From assembly GCA_022823865.1 (NCBI GenBank), contig JAJEHF010000066.1, positions 79,811 to 143,810 on the forward strand: 64,000 nucleotides of DNA. Reading direction: 5' to 3'. The notes beneath the pieces were generated by a model. It did no database searches and was not told the origin of the DNA. It saw only the letters and a list, made by a program, of their open reading frames with translations. How positions within the stretch are numbered: position 1 is the stretch's first letter; every line of letters starts with the position of its first letter. This document shows positions 8,781-17,774 of this stretch, piece by piece. Source of the DNA: Bryobacterales bacterium. Lineage in GTDB: Bacteria > Acidobacteriota > Terriglobia > Bryobacterales > UBA6623. Both the position numbers and the translations under genes were made by a program.

Positions 8781-10580
8781 CTATTCGAGTCGCTCGACGC
8801 TCACGAAGTACGCGCCGTGGGTCTGTCCGCCCGGTTCCGTAAGCCATGTCTGGAGTTCCGCCGGACCAGCCGAGAGTTCGACTTCAAATGAGACTTCCGT
8901 GACAGTATCCGGCTCGGGAATCACTGATTCGCGGGCGATGTCGCCGATCTCCAGCCGTGCCCGTGTCGATGCGATAGGGCGGGCTAAGTATCTTGGCCAG
9001 CGCGACAGAGTGAATCTGTAACTTCCCGCACGGCTCACATCGACCAGCCACGGCCAGCTCTCCTTCTTGCGCTGCTCCAGCTGATTGCGGCTCCAGACCA
9101 CGTGGCTGCCAGGCGCTTGCCACTCCTGGCTGGTAAGGTCGGCGGGATTCTCGGCCTCGTGGCCGATCACGATCCGAGTGGGGCGCATTGCCGGCTTGAT
9201 CGAGCGGTACCAGCGCTCGTGTGCGGCCCTGAGCCGTGCGACCGTCTCGGGATGCTCCGACGCGACGTCGCGGATCTGCGACGGATCCCTTTGCATGTCG
9301 TAGAGAAAGCTGCCCGCGACCAAGCGCCAGCGGTCAGTCATCACTGCCGATCCCTCCCAGCGGTCGCCGGGTCTCGCGAATCCCGCGCCGCCGTGAATCT
9401 GGGCAAACAGCACTCGGTCCGGTAGCCGGCCGCGCCCTCGCAGCGTGTCGGCGAGCGATCGTCCGTCCAGCGGCGGGCCGCTCCGTCGCTCCAACCCGCA
9501 GAGCTCGATCAGGGTGGGGAGGAGATCGATGTGGGCGGCGAGGCCGTCGACATCCCGCGGCCGGCCAAGGCCGCCCGCCGGCCAGCGGATGAACAGGGGG
9601 ACCCGGTGGCCCCCGTCGAAGGCCGAAGACTTGCGGCCCCGCATTCCGGCGTTGAAGCCGCGATCCGGAAGCTCGTCGATCCCGTTTTCGAAGCGCGCGC
9701 CGCGTGCCGTGCCGTTGTCCGTGAGGAAGACGAGGATCGTGTTGTCGGCGATTCCGAGAGTCTCCAGCCTGGCGAGGAACTTGCCGAGGTTCTCGTCGAA
9801 GTTGGCAATCATCCCTTTGAACGCCGCGTCCTGCGGCTCGTCGCCAGCCCGCTCGTACGGGTCGCTGTAGCGGGGCGCTACCAGAAACGGGCCGTGCGGC
9901 GCGTTGGTGGCGATATAGGCGAAGAACGGCTCGCTAGACTCGGCCTCGATGAAGCGCGTGGCTTCGCGAAACCAGACATTCGTGCAGTAGCCTTCGAACG
10001 ATGTCCAGCTGTCGTTCACGAGGTAGGTGTCGTCGAAGTAGTCGTTGCCGTAGTAGTCAGATATCTGTGTCACGCCCCCGCATCGGTGCCAGACGGCATG
10101 TTGGAAGCCCTTGTCCATCGGCCGCGAAGGATAGTTGTCGCCGAGGTGCCACTTCCCGAACAGTCCGGTCCGGTAGCCGTTGGCGGCGAAGATCTCCGCT
10201 ATCGTCACCTCGCGCGGATGGATGGCGGTGCTGCCGTGCGACGTGCGGTACGCGCCAGTTCTGGCGGCGTATCGACCAGTCATCAGCGCCGCTCTGGTAG
10301 GCGTGCAGAACGGGCTGACGTGAAAGTCGGTGAAGCGGACCGACTGGGCATGCAGCCGATCTAGGTTCGGCGTCTGCAGCACAGGATTTCCGTGGACGGA
10401 AAGATCGCCGTAGCCCTGATCGTCCGTCATCACGATCACGACGTTTGGCTTCGCGGCCCGCCCGACCCCCGCAAGCAGCAGCCCGAGCGCTGTGACGGCC
10501 CCGACGACGTGTGTTGGCTGAACCATCTTTCGCCAGGGCAAGCTCCGCAAGAGGGAGAGCAGCGAGGTACTGAAGTTCAC
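8781..10580 (-). CDS. Sulfatase (arylsulfatase-type)
   Basis: KPNVVIVMTDDQGYGDLSVHGNP; CTPTRAALMTGRY (C-x-P-x-R); GKWHLGD. Confidence 0.92.
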   Translation of the reverse strand: MNFSTSLLSLLRSLPWRKMVQPTHVVGAVTALGLLLAGVGRAAKPNVVIVMTDDQGYGDLSVHGNPVLQTPNLDRLHAQSVRFTDFHVSPFCTPTRAALMTGRYAARTGAYRTSHGSTAIHPREVTIAEIFAANGYRTGLFGKWHLGDNYPSRPMDKGFQHAVWHRCGGVTQISDYYGNDYFDDTYLVNDSWTSFEGYCTNVWFREATRFIEAESSEPFFAYIATNAPHGPFLVAPRYSDPYERAGDEPQDAAFKGMIANFDENLGKFLARLETLGIADNTILVFLTDNGTARGARFENGIDELPDRGFNAGMRGRKSSAFDGGHRVPLFIRWPAGGLGRPRDVDGLAAHIDLLPTLIELCGLERRSGPPLDGRSLADTLRGRGRLPDRVLFAQIHGGAGFARPGDRWEGSAVMTDRWRLVAGSFLYDMQRDPSQIRDVASEHPETVARLRAAHERWYRSIKPAMRPTRIVIGHEAENPADLTSQEWQAPGSHVVWSRNQLEQRKKESWPWLVDVSRAGSYRFTLSRWPRYLARPIASTRARLEIGDIARESVIPEPDTVTEVSFEVELSAGPAELQTWLTEPGGQTHGAYFVSVERLE

Positions 10581-10934
10581 CGCGGGCCTGCAGGTTCGAG
10601 TTCCGTTCCGCGCAGCGGAGAGCCGCCAGCCGGGAACCGGTAATCCATGATGTGCGGCGACGCCCCTCGCGGGGATCTAGCAGCGCGGGTCTGAGCGGCG
10701 CTACAACTCCTCGAGATGCTCATCAGCGAAGCCTTCGCCATTGTAGTGGCGGGCAGCCAACGTAACTCTACGTGGCGCCGTAACAGGGGCGAGACCGTCC
10801 CAGCCAGCCGTGCTGCGTGGGTGCCTTCGATCTTGGGCGCGCGTGAGGTCGGGGTCGCGCCCGCCGCCCGCAATTTTCGGTTGCGCCCGGAGCGAGTGTG
10901 GTTTAATATCGTTCCACCGGAAGGAGGGATGGTC

Positions 10935-11384
10935 ATGAAAAGTACATTCCGTCTCACGATCCTCTTGCTAACGCTGGCGTGCGGGATGGCGCTGGCCGTG
11001 CCCCGCCTGACTGAGGTTGTGCCCGACGCCGTTGCGCCCGGCGGAACGGCTGTGGCCAAGGGTTCGGATCTCGCCCAGCCCACCGTGGACAGGCTCTACA
11101 TCACTGCCGGCGGCACCGATGTAGAGGTTGAGATTACCGAGCAGACCGCTGACGCGATCACGTTCAAGGTGCCCGATGGCACAGAGATGAAGCGCTATCG
11201 GTTGATGATTCTCACCGGCGGTGCCGGCGCCGCCTACATGGAGCAGCCGATCGCGTTGGAGATCGTCGATGAGGCGACCGCCAAGCAACGCGCTGAAGAG
11301 GGCGATGTCGAACTCGAGATCATCGACGCCGAGCCTGCCGAAGAGGCCGAGCCCGAGAACAATCGCAGGAGAAGGAACAACTAG
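10935..11384 (+). CDS. Secreted IPT/TIG-like domain protein
   Basis: Start at 10935 behind AAGGAGG RBS; signal peptide then PRLTEVVPDAVAPGGTAVAKGSDL; acidic tail ending NNRRRRNN. Confidence 0.6.
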   Translation: MKSTFRLTILLLTLACGMALAVPRLTEVVPDAVAPGGTAVAKGSDLAQPTVDRLYITAGGTDVEVEITEQTADAITFKVPDGTEMKRYRLMILTGGAGAAYMEQPIALEIVDEATAKQRAEEGDVELEIIDAEPAEEAEPENNRRRRNN

Positions 11385-11388
11385 GCGC

Positions 11389-12480
11389 TCACTCCGCGCC
11401 GGGTGATTCTCCTTCGGTTTCGCGCTGCAGCTTGGCTAGCGCCCACTCGGCATGTTCGCGCACGAGCGGCTGGCCGGATCGCGCCAGCTTCTTCAAGGCA
11501 TCTTGGAACGACACGTTGCCGCTGTTGCCCATCGCCACCGCAACGTTTCGCAGGAATCCCGCGTAGCGGCTGCGCTGGATCGGTGAGCCCCCGAACCGGG
11601 CGTTGAACTCGTCCTCGCTCAGTTCGGCGATTTCCGCCAAGCCGGGTGTCGCGTTCTCCGGCGCGAACGAAGGCTCCTCGCTGGTGGCTGCCCGCCGCGG
11701 GCTGTTCCAAGGGCAGACATCTTGGCAGATGTCGCAGCCGAACAGGTGCGAGCCGATGGCCTCCCGGTGCTCGGCCGGTATGGGACCGCGCAGCTCGATG
11801 GTCCAGTACGAGATGCACAGCCGCGAGTCCAGGGCGTACGCGGGGCCTGCACCAGCCTCGACTTCGACCAGGGCATCGGTGGGGCAGGCGTCGATGCAGC
11901 GGCGGCAGGTGCCGCAGCGGTACGGCGCGTCATCGTCGGGCTCGAACTCCAGCGAGGTCAAGATCTCCCCGAGGAAGAACCACGAGCCGAGCCGCTCGTC
12001 GATGAGGCAGCAATTCTTGCCGATCCAGCCCAGCCCCGCGCTGCGGGCATAAGCCCGCTCCAGCAGCGGCGAGGTGTCGACGCAGACCTTGCACTTCACT
12101 CCGCTGCCGTACTCGCGGCGGATCCAGTCCGCCAGCTCCTGCAAGCGGGACTTCATCAGGTCGTGGTAGTCCTCGCCCCAGGCGTACCGGGAGACCCAGC
12201 CCTGCCCTCCGGCTTCGAATTCGGTCGAGTAGGGATCCGGCGTGTTGTAGACCTTTCCCAGGCAGATCACCGACCTGGCCGATGGCAGCAGGGAGCGTGC
12301 GTCGGCGCGCAGCTCGCCCCGCCGGCCCGCAAGGTAGGCCATTTCGCCGTGATAGCCCTGCTCTAGCCACTGCGGGTAGAACATCGCCTCCAGCGTTGGC
12401 CCCGGTGTGGCCACGCCCGCGAGTTCGAAACCGAGCTCGCGCGCCCGCTGCTTCAGGCCAGAAGACGATTCCAGTGCCAT
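11389..12480 (-). CDS. queG: Epoxyqueuosine reductase QueG
   Basis: CGTCRRCIDACPTDAL and CDICQDVCPWN ferredoxin-like motifs; GWIGKNCCLID. Confidence 0.93.
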   Translation of the reverse strand: MALESSSGLKQRARELGFELAGVATPGPTLEAMFYPQWLEQGYHGEMAYLAGRRGELRADARSLLPSARSVICLGKVYNTPDPYSTEFEAGGQGWVSRYAWGEDYHDLMKSRLQELADWIRREYGSGVKCKVCVDTSPLLERAYARSAGLGWIGKNCCLIDERLGSWFFLGEILTSLEFEPDDDAPYRCGTCRRCIDACPTDALVEVEAGAGPAYALDSRLCISYWTIELRGPIPAEHREAIGSHLFGCDICQDVCPWNSPRRAATSEEPSFAPENATPGLAEIAELSEDEFNARFGGSPIQRSRYAGFLRNVAVAMGNSGNVSFQDALKKLARSGQPLVREHAEWALAKLQRETEGESPGAE

Positions 12481-12722
12481 GCCGTCGCGCTGAGGCGGCC
12501 GCTGGGCTGCCGTTCAGCCCACAATACTGCCATAGAGCAGCCAATTCTTGCGATTCGGAAATTTGCCGGAATTCTCGGTTGCGCCAGCCTAGCACCGTGT
12601 AGACAATTAACCTTGGTGTGATTCTGTTGCCGGATCGATCGGCGACAGGTTCTTGGCTTGCTGGCGCGACGGGCTGAATCGGCCGGGCGCAGCGACAAGC
12701 AGATCTGAGCGAGGAGAGACCA

Positions 12723-14828
12723 GTGCAACGACCGGTGAAGTATCTAGAAAAGGGCCTGACCGAGGTGGCGCGCGCTGGCTGGAAGGTGGCCCGCAAGTTG
12801 GACGCCCGCAAGGAGGCCAACCCTGCCTTTACGCCCGCTTGGTCGGAGAAGCCCATGCTCAAGTCGTGGGAGAAGAGCAAGCCGCCGCTGGGCTGGCCGC
12901 GGCAGACCGACTCCCTGTGTCCGAAGTGCGTGCGCGAGGCTCGCGAGGTGATCCTCAGCGGCGAGGTGGACTATTCCATCCTCAAGACCGAGAAGGTCGG
13001 CGAGGTCAAGGCCACGATCGTGCAGCGCGGCAACGAGATCTGGATGGTCAAGGATTGCCCCATTCACGGCAAGACCGAAGATGTGATGGCGATTGACGCC
13101 AAGTTCTTGGAGCACATCGAGGCCCAGTTCCCCGGACGCGATATTCGCGCCCACAACGACGAGGAACTGCACAACCATGGCTCTTCGAGCGTGAAGTTCG
13201 GCCGCGGTGCGGTGCTGACCGTCGATCTCACCAACCGCTGCAACATGATGTGCGACCCGTGCTTCATGGACGCCAACCAGGTCGGCTTCGTCCACGAGCT
13301 CGAGTGGGAAGAGATCAAGACGATCCTCGACAACGCCATCCAGATCAAGCCGCGCCGCCAGATGTCGGTGCAGTTCTCGGGCGGCGAGCCGACGATGTCG
13401 CCGTACTTCCTCAAGGCCGTGCAGTACTGCCGCCAGATCGGCTACAACTCGGTCCAAGCCGCGACCAACGGCATTGAGTTCGCCAAGAACCGCGAGTTCG
13501 CCGAGGCCGCCGCCGACGCGGGCATGCGCTACGCCTACCTGCAGTTCGACGGCATCGGCAACGAGCCGAACCAGCACCGCAAGATCGGCAATCTGTTCGA
13601 CGTCAAGATCAAGGCGATCGAGAACATGCACGATGCCGGCATCGAGATCGTGCTGGTGACCACGCTGGTCAACAACGTCAACAACGAGGAGGTCGGCCCG
13701 ATCATCCAGTTCGCCAGGGACAACCCCGGCCGGATCGCCTTCATCGCCTTCCAGCCGGTGTCGTTCACCGGGCGTGACGAGGAGATCACCGACGAGCGCC
13801 GCATGCGCCAGCGCTACACGCTGAGCCACTTGGCGCACGACGTCAAGAAGCAGGTCGGCATCACCGAGCCGACGCGTGACTGGTTCCCCATCTCCGTGAT
13901 GGGCAGCTTCGTGGACGCGGCCGACTTGGCGCACGGGCCGCAGGCCCAGTGGGGCCAGGTCAGCTGCGGCTGCCACCCCAACTGCGGCGTCGGCACCGCC
14001 TTGATGATCAACAAGCAGACCAAGGACATGTCGCCCGTGGCGGAGTTCATCAACGTGCCGCAGTTCGTGCAGGACATCCGGCGCGTCACCGATTCCGGCC
14101 GGGGCAAGCTGGCGTCCAATGTGCAGATGGCGCTGGCGTTGTTGAAGAACTACAACCCGGCGAAGGCCCCCAAGGACTTCTCGATGTTCGACTTGTTGAA
14201 GAAGTTCGACAAGTCGTTCTCGCTGAGCGGCAAGAGCTACGGCAAGGGCACGGCCCGGCGGAACGATCCGTGGAACTTCCTGTTCGTGGCGGGCATGTGG
14301 TTCCAGGATCTGTTCAACTACGACTTCCGACGCACCGAGATGTGCGTGATCCCGTACGGCACGCAAGAGGGCGAGATCTCCTTCTGCGCCTATAACACGG
14401 GCATCGGTTGGCGCAACATCATCGAGAAGATGCACATGACCGCCACGCTGTCGAACTGGTACGGCGAGCACGGCCGCCACAAGATCTATGCCGGCGGCCG
14501 CAAGGTGGACGAGATCACCCACCTAAGCGAGAAGCTGCACATCAACGCCGAGCATGCGGCGCGCGGAGCGCAAGTTTCCGAGGGTCCGCAGAATGCCCGC
14601 GAAGAGAAGATTGCGGCGCGTGACAAGAAGCTCCAAGCGGCGGAGGCCAGCGGCGACGAGGTGCCTGCCAGCGGCGCGCGCGACCGCAAGCTGTCAGCCG
14701 AGGAGGAAGCGCGGCTGATGAAGATGTACCGCCAGGAAGTCCTCAAGGAGCCCGTGGCGCCGGCCTTGGTCCAGATCGGCGGGGCATCCGAGGCGCCGCG
14801 CGAGACGGTCGGCACCAGCGGCGACTAG
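12723..14828 (+). CDS. Radical SAM protein resembling the archaeal Tes (tetraether synthase)/bacterial MSS family
   Basis: N-terminal LCPKC...DCPIHG; radical SAM VDLTNRCNMMCDPCFMDAN; SGGEPTMSPYF; CGCHPNCGVGTALM; C-terminal MCVIPYGTQEGEISFCAYNTG. Confidence 0.7.
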   Translation: MQRPVKYLEKGLTEVARAGWKVARKLDARKEANPAFTPAWSEKPMLKSWEKSKPPLGWPRQTDSLCPKCVREAREVILSGEVDYSILKTEKVGEVKATIVQRGNEIWMVKDCPIHGKTEDVMAIDAKFLEHIEAQFPGRDIRAHNDEELHNHGSSSVKFGRGAVLTVDLTNRCNMMCDPCFMDANQVGFVHELEWEEIKTILDNAIQIKPRRQMSVQFSGGEPTMSPYFLKAVQYCRQIGYNSVQAATNGIEFAKNREFAEAAADAGMRYAYLQFDGIGNEPNQHRKIGNLFDVKIKAIENMHDAGIEIVLVTTLVNNVNNEEVGPIIQFARDNPGRIAFIAFQPVSFTGRDEEITDERRMRQRYTLSHLAHDVKKQVGITEPTRDWFPISVMGSFVDAADLAHGPQAQWGQVSCGCHPNCGVGTALMINKQTKDMSPVAEFINVPQFVQDIRRVTDSGRGKLASNVQMALALLKNYNPAKAPKDFSMFDLLKKFDKSFSLSGKSYGKGTARRNDPWNFLFVAGMWFQDLFNYDFRRTEMCVIPYGTQEGEISFCAYNTGIGWRNIIEKMHMTATLSNWYGEHGRHKIYAGGRKVDEITHLSEKLHINAEHAARGAQVSEGPQNAREEKIAARDKKLQAAEASGDEVPASGARDRKLSAEEEARLMKMYRQEVLKEPVAPALVQIGGASEAPRETVGTSGD

Positions 14829-14930
14829 CGCATCGGCAAGGCTTCGCGGCGGCGTCTCTGCCGGGCCTCGCGGCTCGGCATGCGAAGAGGGTTTCGCTAG
14901 GTTGGCGACACGCCGTCTCCGGCGGAACCG

Positions 14931-16235
14931 CTACGCCGTGACGCTCTTGAGAATCGAACCCTCGCGGATGATCGTTTCCTCGCGCCTCGGGCCCGTCGAT
15001 ACGCCGCCGATCTCGATCTCGAGGCGATCCTCCAAGAACGCGATGTAGTCCTTGGCGGCACGCGGCAGCCGCTCGAACTCGGTGATCCCCGCCGTGGCAC
15101 CGCTCCATCCCGGCAGTTCTTCGTAGACCGGCTCGACCTCCGCGTACTCTTCGGCGATCGCGGGCATCCAGTCGAGCGTCGCACCCTTGTAACGGTAGCC
15201 GGTGCAAACAGGAACGGTATCCAGATGGTCGAGCACGTCCAGCTTGGTGATGAACAAGGAGGACAGGTGGTTGATCGCGTGAGCGTACCGCAGCAGGGGG
15301 ATGTCGAACCAGCCGCAACGCCGCGGACGTCCGGTCACGGTCCCGTACTCGGCTCCGGCCTGCCTGAGATCGTCTCCCGCCGGACCGTGCGCTTCTGTCG
15401 CGAACGGACCCTCGCCGACGCGCGTGGCGTAAGCCTTGGCCACTCCCACGATGTGATGCAGGAATCGCGGCGAAACCCCGGAACCGGTGCACAGTCCACC
15501 GGCGGTGGCGTTCGAGGAGGTCAGGTAGGGGTATGTGCCGAAGTCGATGTCGAGCATCGTGGCTTGGGCTCCCTCGAAGAGCAGGCGCTTTCCGTCCTGG
15601 ATCGCTTGGTTGAGGTACTTTCCGGTGTCGGTCACGAACGGACGCATGCGCTCGGCGAGCTCTTGGTAGCGCGCTAGCGCGGCTTCCACGTCCCAGGGCT
15701 CGTGAACGCCCAGGGCTTCCGCCACCGCGGACTTTTCAGCCGCCATCGCGCGGAAGCGGTCCGGGAAGTGGGTGGGCGACAGCAGCTCGGCGACGCGAAT
15801 CCCGCGCCGCGCGACCTTGTCTTCGTAGCAGGGGCCGATGCCCCGGGAAGTTGTGCCGATGCGCCGCTTGCCGGGCGATGCCTCGGACGAGCGCTCGAGC
15901 ATCGGGTGGTAGGGGAACACAACATGAGCGCGGTTGCTCACCAGCAGGCTCGATTCCACGTCCACGCCCAGCGAGCGGAGAGTGTCGATCTCGCCGAGCA
16001 GAGCTTCCGGATTGATCACCACTCCATTGCCGACCACCCCGATCTTGCCCGGTCTCAGAACGCCGCTCGGGATCAGCGAGAGCTTGTAGACGCGGTCGGC
16101 GACCTGTACCGTGTGCCCGGCGTTGTTGCCGCCTTGGCAGCGAACCACGACGTCGTAGTGCTCGGCCGCCAAGTCAATCAGCTTGCCCTTGCCCTCGTCG
16201 CCCCACTGGAGGCCCAAGACTGCTAGGTTTGACAT
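14931..16235 (-). CDS. purA: Adenylosuccinate synthetase
   Basis: VLGLQWGDEGKGKLIDLAA, GGNNAGHTV, GTTSRGIGPCYEDK. Confidence 0.96.
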   Translation of the reverse strand: MSNLAVLGLQWGDEGKGKLIDLAAEHYDVVVRCQGGNNAGHTVQVADRVYKLSLIPSGVLRPGKIGVVGNGVVINPEALLGEIDTLRSLGVDVESSLLVSNRAHVVFPYHPMLERSSEASPGKRRIGTTSRGIGPCYEDKVARRGIRVAELLSPTHFPDRFRAMAAEKSAVAEALGVHEPWDVEAALARYQELAERMRPFVTDTGKYLNQAIQDGKRLLFEGAQATMLDIDFGTYPYLTSSNATAGGLCTGSGVSPRFLHHIVGVAKAYATRVGEGPFATEAHGPAGDDLRQAGAEYGTVTGRPRRCGWFDIPLLRYAHAINHLSSLFITKLDVLDHLDTVPVCTGYRYKGATLDWMPAIAEEYAEVEPVYEELPGWSGATAGITEFERLPRAAKDYIAFLEDRLEIEIGGVSTGPRREETIIREGSILKSVTA

Positions 16236-16490
16236 AGTGATTCCGGCAAGCGCCCGGAAGCCCGGGCCGGGGGGAGAAGCGGCACAGCGGCGGAGTCCCC
16301 AAGGGCTGGGCGCCGCGACTATTCCTATCTTAGTCCCAGAGGGTCGGAGGCGGCAGGCCGCTCAATTCGCCGTTCCGATGTCGAATCGAGGCTTGGGCCA
16401 GGCCGCCGCATGCTGGCTTGGCCTCGCTTGCTGGGCCGGTAGCCCAAGCGCGAGCCGTAGGACCGAAGGCCGCCTGCCGAGCAGGGCGAG

Positions 16491-17093
16491 CTATCGCGTC
16501 GGGAGGATCACGCCGCAGGCAGCGCGGGCACCGCCCGCGCACCCTGCCACCACTCCGTCCGGGCAATAGGAGTCGGGCTGGACATGGATGATGAAGGCAC
16601 TGCCGTCCTCATCGAACAACGACAGCGGACCGTCCGAAAGGCTCACTCTGCTCGTGACCATCGAGAGCAGGCCTCCACCCTTGTCGTTCAAATGGATATT
16701 CCTCAGGTCGCCAGAATGGAACGGATGGTTGCCGTCCGGATTGGTGTTGCTGTGCGGGCCCGGGTCGAAATGGCCGCCTGCCGCCGAGCACGGCTGGCAT
16801 GCGGCCGTTTCGTGGATATGCACGGCATGGCTCCCGGCCGGAAGCCCGCCCCAGACCCGGACCATGACGTCGACCTCCTTCACGCCTTCGGGCGAAGGTC
16901 TCTCACGGAGATACGCCAAGCCCACCAACTGCACGCCGTCTGAGCAGCTGATAAGGTTGGCCACGGCGCCAAGCTCGCGGTCATCCGTCCGGTCCGAGGT
17001 CTCGGTCCCGTTCGCGCGGAGCGGAATGGGGCCTCCCAAGCAGACACTGGTCAATAGGATCAATAGCGTGGTGTAGGCGAACTGTAATCGCAT
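16491..17093 (-). CDS. Cu/Zn superoxide dismutase family protein
   Basis: GSHAVHIHETAACQP...AGGHFDPG...NHPFHSGDLRNIHLNDKG; start reassigned to MRLQFAYTT at 17093. Confidence 0.82.
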   Translation of the reverse strand: MRLQFAYTTLLILLTSVCLGGPIPLRANGTETSDRTDDRELGAVANLISCSDGVQLVGLAYLRERPSPEGVKEVDVMVRVWGGLPAGSHAVHIHETAACQPCSAAGGHFDPGPHSNTNPDGNHPFHSGDLRNIHLNDKGGGLLSMVTSRVSLSDGPLSLFDEDGSAFIIHVQPDSYCPDGVVAGCAGGARAACGVILPTR

Positions 17094-17240
17094 CTTGGAC
17101 TCGTCCCTTCCTTCGTGCAGGCCTAGCGTGGACCAGCGACAGATCGATCGTGGCACGATCCGTACGCCCGGCCCGGCTAGAGTCTAGCGATTGTACACAA
17201 TTCGCACAGAGCCTTCGCGATCTGCAAGGCGGGAAAGTGT

Positions 17241-17480
17241 GGATCGGGCTCCGCATGTCGCGGCCAGAGACGGCGCACCGGCCGCAACCGGCGTGTTGCC
17301 GCAGGGGCGGTTCTCACGCGCGGCGTTGGCTCGCGAGTTGTGGGAGCGGGACGGGTGGCGCGACGCGCGCGGGAAGCCGTTCGGGCCGGACATCCACAGC
17401 TGGGTGTGCTGCTGGCGCGCATGGCAGGTTGGCGGCCCAGCGAACGGCAGGCCCTTGCCGGCAATGAGGGGCTCAGGCGA
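17241..17480 (+). pseudogene. Decayed transposase-like fragment (DUF4338/IS4-type N-terminus suspected)
   Basis: Frames give LRMSRPET then, shifted, QGRFSRAALARELWERDGWRDARGK; nucleotide and protein similarity to the minus-strand fragment at 39.85-40.06 kb. Confidence 0.45.
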
Positions 17481-17774
17481 GCGCACACCCGCCTGTAGAT
17501 GATCGCGCTCGGGATGCAAGCGCAACGCGGCCCTTGACCGAGCTTGCACAGAGGGGCCGAATGCCGGCTCACTTTCCGCGGGGCACCTGCGTTCACTGTG
17601 ACGGGTCGCTAGCTGGCCCCGAGCGGATCCAAACCGGGAACGCTCGAAGCCGATGCCGGAACGCGGCCAAGTGGGGACCGTTGATGTCTTGGCCACGCGT
17701 CGATCCGGTCCTCAGGCGACTGGGAGACCTTGGCACAGCGCCTCGAGACCGATCTGGTGGCGGCCGAGCCGTGT

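Noticed and set aside
9531-10364. 277-aa plus-strand ORF antisense to sulfatase
   Set aside because: Antisense shadow ORF; sulfatase motifs on minus strand.
12744-14522. 592-aa minus-strand ORF antisense to the radical SAM gene
   Set aside because: His/Leu/Val/Asp-rich composition typical of antisense reading of a high-GC gene; plus-strand ORF carries clear radical SAM motifs.
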